Shown: positions 33,980-40,315 of the stretch, in pieces
Numbering within the stretch: the first letter of the stretch is position 1
Layout: each line of letters opens with the position of its first letter
From: Acidobacteriota bacterium
GTDB taxonomy: Bacteria > Acidobacteriota > Terriglobia > Bryobacterales > UBA6623
Reading direction: 5' to 3'
Assembly (NCBI GenBank): GCA_016125275.1
Contig: WGMB01000015.1
Span: forward strand, 124,001-188,000
DNA: 64,000 bases
Notes under the pieces: generated by a model
Seen by the model: only the letters and a program-made list of their open reading frames with translations
Databases searched by the model: none
What the model was told of the DNA's origin: nothing
Made by a program: the position numbers and the translations under genes

Positions 33980-35064
33980 CGGGGTTCCGGCGCCACGCCG
34001 TACGAGCCGCCGATCTCGGGAGACGGCAGGTCCGCCAGCGAAGGCAGCGCCCACCGCAGCCAACCGGGCCAGCGCGGCGGCAGCCGTTGCGCACGGTCAT
34101 ACCAAGCGTTGCCGCGCAGCGTGAAGGATCGCCAGTCCGCGCCGAACCCCAGGTTGAACAGAGCGGCCAGCTCGGCGCTGTCGTAGATCACTTGATTGTT
34201 CTCGATCCGCCCGTTGCGGCAGCCCACGAAGCCCTGGGCGAAGCGGGTGCTGTCCAGGATGCGGAAGACGAACTTCGTCGGGTCCTCGATGCGGTTGTTC
34301 CGCACGATGGAGGCGTCGGCGGCCTCGAAGCCGACCGCGGTGAGGCCGCCGCGAATCGTGTTGGCCTCGACCAGGATGCGGGCCGCCTCGGCGACGGCGT
34401 CGCGCGGCCGGAGCAGGTCGCGGTCGGTCGAACCGCCGATGTTCACCCAGCGCGCCGCCGGTCCGGAAAACTCGCAGCGGGCGACGACCACGTCGGCCGA
34501 GCCGCCCTTGATCTGCACGCCGTGCTCGACGGGCCGATCCGTCACGAAGCGGCAGTCCTCGATGAGGCCTCGGTGGCAACCCACCAGATCCAGCGCGGCG
34601 CCGCTCCAGGATTCGAAGCGGCACGAGCGCACGACCAGCTCGTCCACGCCGGCCAGCTTGAGCCCGTTGCCCCGCTCGACGACGAAGCGCAGGCCTTCGA
34701 AGACCAGTCCGACGGCCGGGGAGCCGTCGCCGCCGTCGTCGGCGTTCAGGCCGTTGAAGGGCTCCCCGCCGGCCGCGCGGACCTCCAGATTGCGGAAGGT
34801 CGCCCAGGCGCAGTTGGGAGCATAGATCATCCCGGTGAACACGGGAGGCCGGGACGAGTCGAGGGCCTCGATTTGGACGGGTTTGCCGCGAACGCCCCGG
34901 GCCGCGAGCACGACGCCGGGATACTCCCCGGGAGCCACCAGGATGCGGTCGCCCGGACGGGCCCGCGCGGCGGCGGCGGCCAGCTCCGGACCGCTGCGGA
35001 CTTCCAGCTCAGCCGCCGCGCCGACGCAGGCCAGCAGCCCGAGCAGCACGGACAACCGCAGCAT
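33976..35064 (-). CDS. Secreted right-handed parallel beta-helix protein
   Basis: The ATG at 35064 gives 362 residues and a good signal peptide (MLRLSVLLGLLACVGAAAE); a -10-like box 7 nt upstream supports this start over two longer options. RPGDRILVAPGEYPGVVL opens the beta-helix, as in many periplasmic copper-binding (NosD-like) and polysaccharide-lyase-like proteins. Strand repeats continue through GLVFEGLRFVVERGNGLKL, ELVVRSCRFESW and GRIENNQVIYDSA. No catalytic residues can be assigned. It is divergent from the BNR-type protein gene, with only 65 bp between starts, so both may serve extracellular glycan breakdown. Confidence 0.8.
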   Translation of the reverse strand: MLRLSVLLGLLACVGAAAELEVRSGPELAAAAARARPGDRILVAPGEYPGVVLAARGVRGKPVQIEALDSSRPPVFTGMIYAPNCAWATFRNLEVRAAGGEPFNGLNADDGGDGSPAVGLVFEGLRFVVERGNGLKLAGVDELVVRSCRFESWSGAALDLVGCHRGLIEDCRFVTDRPVEHGVQIKGGSADVVVARCEFSGPAARWVNIGGSTDRDLLRPRDAVAEAARILVEANTIRGGLTAVGFEAADASIVRNNRIEDPTKFVFRILDSTRFAQGFVGCRNGRIENNQVIYDSAELAALFNLGFGADWRSFTLRGNAWYDRAQRLPPRWPGWLRWALPSLADLPSPEIGGSYGVAPEPR

Positions 35065-35071
35065 ACCCGCG

Positions 35072-35077
35072 ACCATA
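35072..35077 (-). promoter_or_regulatory. Candidate -10 box (TATGGT) of the beta-helix gene
   Basis: GCTATGGT ends 7 nt before the ATG at 35064. It supports that start codon and a leaderless transcript. It is a weak match on its own. Confidence 0.3.
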
Positions 35078-35116
35078 GCACGGCCTCGGACCCGCCGAAA
35101 TCGCCGCCGTCCCTGA

Positions 35117-35122
35117 TAAGAT
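35117..35122 (+). promoter_or_regulatory. Candidate -10 box (TAAGAT) of the BNR-repeat gene
   Basis: TAAGAT ends 7 nt before the ATG at 35130 and overlaps an upstream in-frame ATG at 35121. If it is used, only the ATG at 35130 can be the start. Confidence 0.45.
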
Positions 35123-35129
35123 GCCGTGG

Positions 35130-36107
35130 ATGCGCATCCTGCTCTTTCTGCTGCTCGCCTTGCCTGCAATGAGTCAACAAGTCGTCAAGGAGTTCGTTTA
35201 CGAGACGGCGCCCTTCCCGCAGTGCCACGCCTCGACGATCCTCGAGACCGAGAACGGCGATATGCTGGCGGCCTGGTTCGGCGGCACGAAAGAGAAAGCG
35301 CCCGACGTAGCGATCTGGATGTCGCGCCGCACCGCCGACGGCTGGTCCGCGCCGCAAGAGATGGCGCGCCACAAGGACATGCCGACCTGGAACCCCGTGC
35401 TGTTTCGCAGCGCTGATGGCGTGACCTGGCTCTACTACAAGTACGGACCCAGCCCGCGGGAGTGGACCGGCGCCTACCGGCGTTCCGAGGACGACGGCCG
35501 CACCTGGTCGGAGTGGCGGCCCATGCCGGCCGGCTTGCTGGGCCCGGTCAAGAACAAGCCCCTGCTGCTGCCCGACGGCACGATCGTCAGCGGCACGTCG
35601 GTCGAGAGCTACGAGGCCTGGGCCGGTTGGACGGAGATTTCCCATGACCAGGGCCGCACCTGGGCCCGCTTCGGGCCGATCACGCTGCCCGACGAGCCGC
35701 AGGGCGTGATCCAGCCGACGATCGTGCCCATCCGCGGCGGTTTGCGGATGTTCTTGCGCACCCGCAACGTGGGCCGCATCGGCTACTCCGATTCCTTCGA
35801 CGGCGGCGAGACCTGGAGCCCCGTCTGGCGCACCGAACTGCCGCACAACAATTCCGGCATCGACGCCACGGCGCTGCCCGACGGCCGCCTCGCCCTGGTC
35901 TACAACCACACCGAGACCGGCCGCACGCCGCTCTACCTCGGAATCTCCGACGACGAAGGCAAAAGCTGGAAGACGGCCGTCGTGCTCGAGGATCAGCCCG
36001 GCGAGTATTCCTATCCCGCCATCGTCACCGGCCGCGACGGCTCCCTGCATATCACCTACACCTGGAAACGGGAGAAGGTGCGCTACGTGCGGGTCAAGCT
36101 GGACTAA
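35130..36107 (+). CDS. Secreted sialidase-like BNR/Asp-box propeller protein
   Basis: The ATG at 35130 gives 325 residues with a compact signal peptide (MRILLFLLLALPAMSQ). At least four Asp-box repeats are visible: SEDDGRTW, SHDQGRTW, SFDGGETW and SDDEGKSW, evenly spaced as in six-bladed sialidase-type propellers. HASTILETENGDMLAAWFGG near the N-terminus is typical of the family often annotated exo-alpha-sialidase. A full catalytic arginine triad cannot be assigned with certainty, so it may be a glycosidase, a lyase-like enzyme or a glycan-binding protein. It is divergent from a beta-helix protein. Confidence 0.85.
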   Translation: MRILLFLLLALPAMSQQVVKEFVYETAPFPQCHASTILETENGDMLAAWFGGTKEKAPDVAIWMSRRTADGWSAPQEMARHKDMPTWNPVLFRSADGVTWLYYKYGPSPREWTGAYRRSEDDGRTWSEWRPMPAGLLGPVKNKPLLLPDGTIVSGTSVESYEAWAGWTEISHDQGRTWARFGPITLPDEPQGVIQPTIVPIRGGLRMFLRTRNVGRIGYSDSFDGGETWSPVWRTELPHNNSGIDATALPDGRLALVYNHTETGRTPLYLGISDDEGKSWKTAVVLEDQPGEYSYPAIVTGRDGSLHITYTWKREKVRYVRVKLD

Positions 36108-36423
36108 GCGCTCGCTTTTTCCTCATATTTCGACCGGCGTGCGTTTTTATACACACTTGTAAACGCGCACTGCCCGGCGCACGCCCGCTCACTTTCTCTT
36201 TCCAGCGCTTGCAATTGCACGATACGCCATCGCCGAACCGCCTCCCAGTCAGCAGAGCTAGCCTTCGATAGGTCACCGGCCTTACACTTCCGCGTCTTGA
36301 CTTCCAAAATTGGCGGTGATAACTTGACCCCAGTTTTTTGGTCGAAGGGACATATTCAGTCCCTTTAGGCGACGTTTCGCCCGTACGAGACGTCACATCG
36401 CTGGCGGTGTGGGAGGCTCTTCC
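36108..36423. other. 316-bp AT-richer intergenic region upstream of the second TonB receptor
   Basis: The region is clearly less GC-rich than its flanks. It holds two hairpins in the receptor leader (36345-36365 and 36371-36394) and a TTGACC (36324-36329) that might be a -35 element. A 67-codon minus-strand frame (36104-36307) has unusual codon use and no recognisable product; I do not call it a gene. A decayed mobile element is possible. Confidence 0.45.
36345..36394 (+). promoter_or_regulatory. Two tandem hairpins in the leader of the TonB receptor gene
   Basis: AAGGGAC/GTCCCTT (36345-36351 with 36359-36365) forms a 7-bp stem. GACGTTTCG/CGAGACGTC (36371-36379 with 36386-36394) forms a 9-bp stem with one G-U pair and a 6-nt loop. 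The second ends 29 nt before the ATG at 36424; GGGAGG (36411-36416) is the ribosome binding site. They may affect mRNA stability or translation; no known riboswitch is recognised. Confidence 0.4.
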
Positions 36424-39400
36424 ATGAAGAAGGCTTGTCTTCTGACAACTCTTTGCGGACTCTTTGCGATTCAAGCATTTTCTCAGGGCTCGGCGACCAT
36501 CAGCGGCGTCGTCGTCGACCCTTCCGGCGCGGTCTTACCCGGGGCGCGCGTCGTCATCGCCGAAACCGGAACCGGGCTGTCGCGCGAGCTCGAAACCGGC
36601 GAGGACGGGCGCTTCGTCGCCAACGCCCTGCGGCCGGCTCAGTACACGATCACCACCTCGATCACCAGTTTCAAGACCGACGTCATCCAGGTGACGCTGC
36701 TGGCGGATCAGAACCGTTCCCTGCAGATCTCTCTCGACCTGGGCGAGACCGTGCAGACCGTCACCGTCGTCTCGGAAACCGTCAGCCCGGACTTCGCTAC
36801 GCCGACGCTGAGCCAGGTGATCGAAGAGAAACGCATCGTCGAGCTGCCGCTCGACGGGCGCAACGCCGCCACGCTCACGCTGCTGGTGGGCGGCGCCGTG
36901 GAAGCGCCCAGCAACGGCATCGATCAGGGCAACACCAAGACCTTTCCCGGCGCGCAGACCAACGCCATTCACGGCGCCCGCGCCAACATGGTCAGCTACA
37001 ACCTCGACGGCGCCAACAACAACGACATCTACACCGACGTCAACGCCCCGTTCCCCTTCCCCGACGCGCTGCAGGAGTTCAGCGTCCAGACCAGCAACTA
37101 CAAGGCTGAGTTCGGCCAGAACGCCGGAGCGGTCGTCAACGCGCACACCAAGTCCGGAACCAACGACGTGCACGGCACTCTTTTCGGCTTCCACCGGAAC
37201 GGAGCGCTGAACGCTCGCAACTTCTTCGCCTCACAGACTGATCCGCTCAAGCGCACGCAGTACGGCGGCACCATCGGCGGCCCGGTCATCAAGAACCGCA
37301 CCTTCTTCTTCGCGGGCTACCAGGGCACGCGCATCCGCAGCGTGCAGAACGGCCTCAGCAGCTTCGTGCCGACCGACGCCAACCGCGGCGGAGACTTCTC
37401 GGCCCTGCTCGACGCCAACAGCCCCAACAACCCGGTGGGCAAAGCCGTGCAGGTCATCGACCCGGTCTCGCGCACGCCGTTCGCCAACAACCTCATCCCG
37501 CAATCGCGGCTCGACCCGTCGATCCAGAACTTCCTCGACTACATTCCCAACGCCGGCGGCAACGGCCGCGTCATCTACAACCGGCGCATCCGGCAGGAGT
37601 ACGACGAGGTCGTCACCCGCATCGACCACGAGTTCAGCGAAAAGGACCGCATCTCCGGCCGCTACTTCTTCGACCGCTTCAAGAACGCCTCGGCCTATGA
37701 CGGCAGCGACCTGCTCAAACTCACCGGCTTTTCCGACATCCGGTATGACAACTTCGGCTTCACGCACACCCACATCCAAGGGCCGTCGCTCATCAACGAG
37801 CTGTACCTGACGCTTTCACGCGACCGCAACATGCGCGGCCAGCCCGACGGCGTGCCGAGCGTCACGGACTTCGGCGTGCAAATCTCGCAGCCGCAGGGCG
37901 CTCCTTCGGCCATCGAGTCGGTCAATGCCTCCGGCTTCTTCAGCGTCGGCGCCAACACCCAGGCGGCCTTCCCGCGCGTGGTGACGGAGGTCCGGGACAA
38001 CGTCCGCTGGACGAAGGGTTCGCACAGCATCTCCTTCGGCGGGCAGTTCCAGACCGCCCACATTGTGATCCGTAACTTCTTCCAGGCCTACGGTCAGTTC
38101 TCGTTCACCAACGACATCACGGGCAACGCGCTGGCCAGCATGATGATGGGTAAGCTGCGGACCTTCAAACAAGGCGACCGGGACTTCAAGGACGCCTTCA
38201 ACGTCTTCCCCTCGCTCTACATTCAGGACACCTGGAAGGTGAACAGCAAGCTCAGCCTGGACTACGGCGTGCGCTGGGACCCGCTCATCCCTTGGAACGA
38301 GACCAAAGGCCGCGCGGCGCAGTTCCGTCCGGACGCCTACTACGCCGGGCAGACCTCGCAGGTCTACCCCAACGCGCCCCCTGGGCTGTTCTACCCCGGC
38401 GACGCCGGCTTCCCGAACTCCGGCAGCGGTACCAGCCGCGACCTCAACAACTTCGGCCCTCGCGCCGGCTTCGCCTACGCCCTGGGCAACTCCAGCAAGA
38501 CGGTCATCCGCGGCGGCGGCGGCGTCTTCTACCAAGCGCGCATTGCGGCCATCAGCAACAACCGCTTCGAAATCCTCACGCCGTTCAGCACCCAGATCAC
38601 GCAGACCGATCCGCAGGGCGGCTTCACGAATCCCTGGCAGGGCACCGGCATCTCTCCGGACTTCTTTCCGCGGCCTTTCCCCGCCTCGTCCGACGCCCCT
38701 TTCCCGCGCCCTGTACTGGCGGTCACATTCGACCCCTCCAAGAAGTTCGTCACGCCGACGATCTACCAGTGGAACCTGACCTTTGAACGGCAGCTCTCCA
38801 CTGACACGCTGCTGCGGCTGGCGTACGTGGGCTCGCATTCGAGCTTCCTGTCGAACAACATCGAGCTCAACAACGCGGTCTACATCCCGGGGAGCACGTT
38901 GGGGTCCGACGCACGGCGCCGCTTCCAGCAGTTCTCGAGCATTCAGATGATGAGCAACGCCGCCAACTCCTCGTTCAACGCCCTGGAGGTGGGCGTGGAG
39001 AAGCGCGCAGGCTCGGCGAGCGGACCGGCCTTCCTGCGCAAGATCACGCTGCTGGCCAACTACACCTTCTCCAAGAGCCTGGACACGATGGGCCTGGGGC
39101 AGGATTCCAACACCACCGGCGTCTCGGCCAAAGGCCCCGTGCCGTTCGACGACCCGCGCTACGGACCGTTCAACACGGGCCCGTCGGACTTCAACCACGC
39201 CCATCGCATGGTGCTCTCTTACGTTTGGGACCTGCCCTCGCTGGCCAATGCCGCGCCGGCCGTGCGCTGGATCTTTGGAAGCTGGCAAGCCAGCGGCGTG
39301 TACCAGGTACAGACCGGGGCGCCGTTGACCATCGAGGCCGGCAAGGATCAGTCGCTGACGGCGCTGGGCGGCGACCGGGCGGTCTTTTTGGGGAACGCCG

Positions 39401-39750
39401 ACGAGCTCGGAACCGGTTCGCGCGGTCCGGGCGGCTGCCGCGCCGGCGAAGCGCCGTGCGTCGACTTTCTCGATCCCTCGAAGTTCGCGCTGCCGGGAGT
39501 GGGCCAGTACGGCAACGTGGGCAAGGGCGCCTTCACGGGGCCGATGCTCACCACCTGGAACATGGGCTTCTTCAAGAACATCCCCATCCGGGAGCGCATT
39601 CGGATGCAGTTCCGCTGGGAAATGTTCAACGCCTTCAACCACACCAACTTCAACGCTCCGACCACCTCGGTGAGCTCGGGCGGGTTCGGCGGCATCCGGG
39701 GTTCGGGAGACCCCCGAATCAATCAGGTGGCGCTGAAAGTCACTTTCTAG
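36424..39750 (+). CDS. TonB-dependent receptor, Oar-like, with N-terminal carboxypeptidase-regulatory-like domain
   Basis: The ATG at 36424 gives 1108 residues; GGGAGG 7 nt before it decides against the in-frame GTG at 36409. A signal peptide (about residues 1-24, KKACLLTTLCGLFAIQAFSQ) is followed by the regulatory-like domain (ISGVVVDPSGAVLPGARVVI), then a plug (ARANMVSYNLDGANNND, about 185-200) and a large barrel ending NQVALKVTF. The barrel has many aromatic-ended strands. The ligand is unknown; neighbours with BNR, PHP and beta-helix domains suggest a polymer breakdown product. It is monocistronic, closed by a strong terminator. Confidence 0.94.
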   Translation: MKKACLLTTLCGLFAIQAFSQGSATISGVVVDPSGAVLPGARVVIAETGTGLSRELETGEDGRFVANALRPAQYTITTSITSFKTDVIQVTLLADQNRSLQISLDLGETVQTVTVVSETVSPDFATPTLSQVIEEKRIVELPLDGRNAATLTLLVGGAVEAPSNGIDQGNTKTFPGAQTNAIHGARANMVSYNLDGANNNDIYTDVNAPFPFPDALQEFSVQTSNYKAEFGQNAGAVVNAHTKSGTNDVHGTLFGFHRNGALNARNFFASQTDPLKRTQYGGTIGGPVIKNRTFFFAGYQGTRIRSVQNGLSSFVPTDANRGGDFSALLDANSPNNPVGKAVQVIDPVSRTPFANNLIPQSRLDPSIQNFLDYIPNAGGNGRVIYNRRIRQEYDEVVTRIDHEFSEKDRISGRYFFDRFKNASAYDGSDLLKLTGFSDIRYDNFGFTHTHIQGPSLINELYLTLSRDRNMRGQPDGVPSVTDFGVQISQPQGAPSAIESVNASGFFSVGANTQAAFPRVVTEVRDNVRWTKGSHSISFGGQFQTAHIVIRNFFQAYGQFSFTNDITGNALASMMMGKLRTFKQGDRDFKDAFNVFPSLYIQDTWKVNSKLSLDYGVRWDPLIPWNETKGRAAQFRPDAYYAGQTSQVYPNAPPGLFYPGDAGFPNSGSGTSRDLNNFGPRAGFAYALGNSSKTVIRGGGGVFYQARIAAISNNRFEILTPFSTQITQTDPQGGFTNPWQGTGISPDFFPRPFPASSDAPFPRPVLAVTFDPSKKFVTPTIYQWNLTFERQLSTDTLLRLAYVGSHSSFLSNNIELNNAVYIPGSTLGSDARRRFQQFSSIQMMSNAANSSFNALEVGVEKRAGSASGPAFLRKITLLANYTFSKSLDTMGLGQDSNTTGVSAKGPVPFDDPRYGPFNTGPSDFNHAHRMVLSYVWDLPSLANAAPAVRWIFGSWQASGVYQVQTGAPLTIEAGKDQSLTALGGDRAVFLGNADELGTGSRGPGGCRAGEAPCVDFLDPSKFALPGVGQYGNVGKGAFTGPMLTTWNMGFFKNIPIRERIRMQFRWEMFNAFNHTNFNAPTTSVSSGGFGGIRGSGDPRINQVALKVTF

Positions 39751-39788
39751 GTTCGATCCTCGCTTCTGACTCGTTCATGGAGACTCTC

Positions 39789-39820
39789 GAGCCGGCGCAC
39801 CCAAGCGCCGGCTCTTTTTT
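39789..39820 (+). terminator. Rho-independent terminator of the second TonB receptor
   Basis: A perfect 10-bp GC-rich stem (39789-39798 with 39805-39814), a 6-nt loop ACCCAA and an uninterrupted T6 tract (39815-39820) lie 38 nt after the stop codon. It is the clearest intrinsic terminator in the window. Confidence 0.92.
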
Positions 39821-39838
39821 CTCCGCCGAGCGGGCGGA

Positions 39839-40228
39839 TCAAGCCCAGGAGCGGGGAATGTCGATGTAGTCGGGCAGCTTGGTCTCGTGATTGCCCTTGG
39901 TCTCGCGCAGTTGCTCGGCGGTCAGATCCTCGGCCGTGCGCAGGTCCGCGCCGCTCAGGTCCGCGTTCACCAGGTCGACGCCGATCATGCGGGCGCCCAC
40001 CAAGTTGGCGGCGCTCAGGTCGGCGCCCCGCAGGTCGGCGGCCTTGAGATTGGCCATGATCAAGCTCGCGCCCGAAAGGTTCACGCCGGCCAAGTCGGCC
40101 ACGGCCAAATCGCAGCGTTCGAGGTTGGCGCCGCTGAGGTCCACTTCTTCGTCGGGGTGATCCTGACGCCAGCGGTTCCACCCGTCAATGTCTTCTCGGA
40201 GGAGTTTGATGAGGTCTGCGTTCGCCAT
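39839..40228 (-). CDS. Pentapeptide-repeat protein
   Basis: The ATG at 40228 gives 129 residues (MANADLIKLLRED); a longer start at 40264 would overlap the predicted -10 box. An N-terminal helix (about residues 1-30) is followed by about twelve A(D/N)LXX repeats, such as ANLERCDLAVADLAGVNLSG and ANLKAADLRGADLSAANLVG, forming a right-handed quadrilateral beta-helix. A short polar tail (NHETKLPDYIDIPRSW) ends the protein. There is no export signal, so it is cytoplasmic. Roles of such proteins vary, from DNA-mimic gyrase protection to scaffolding; none can be assigned. It is divergent from the propeller-PHP protein gene. Confidence 0.85.
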   Translation of the reverse strand: MANADLIKLLREDIDGWNRWRQDHPDEEVDLSGANLERCDLAVADLAGVNLSGASLIMANLKAADLRGADLSAANLVGARMIGVDLVNADLSGADLRTAEDLTAEQLRETKGNHETKLPDYIDIPRSWA

Positions 40229-40260
40229 CGGGGGAAGTCGGCCGCCGAGGCGGCCAGCAG

Positions 40261-40309
40261 CCATTGTAGCTCGGCTTCCGAGCCGTAGGAGATAGCTCGG
40301 CTACAATGG
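40261..40309. promoter_or_regulatory. Symmetric divergent promoter region
   Basis: CCATTGTAGC (40261-40270) and GCTACAATGG (40300-40309) are exact inverted repeats, each containing an outward-reading TACAAT -10 box (minus 40268-40263, plus 40302-40307). Between them lies the hairpin GCTCGG-CTT-CCGAGC (40269-40283). The plus box ends 8 nt before the ATG at 40316; the minus box is 34 nt before the pentapeptide gene. Overlapping divergent promoters are likely, and the symmetry could also be an operator. Confidence 0.5.
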
Positions 40310-40315
40310 CGAGCG

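Noticed and set aside
36104-36307. 67-codon minus-strand frame in the 36.1-36.4 kb region
   Set aside because: It has a weak TTG start, no ribosome binding site and no recognisable motif. It could be part of a decayed element, but is not supported as a gene.
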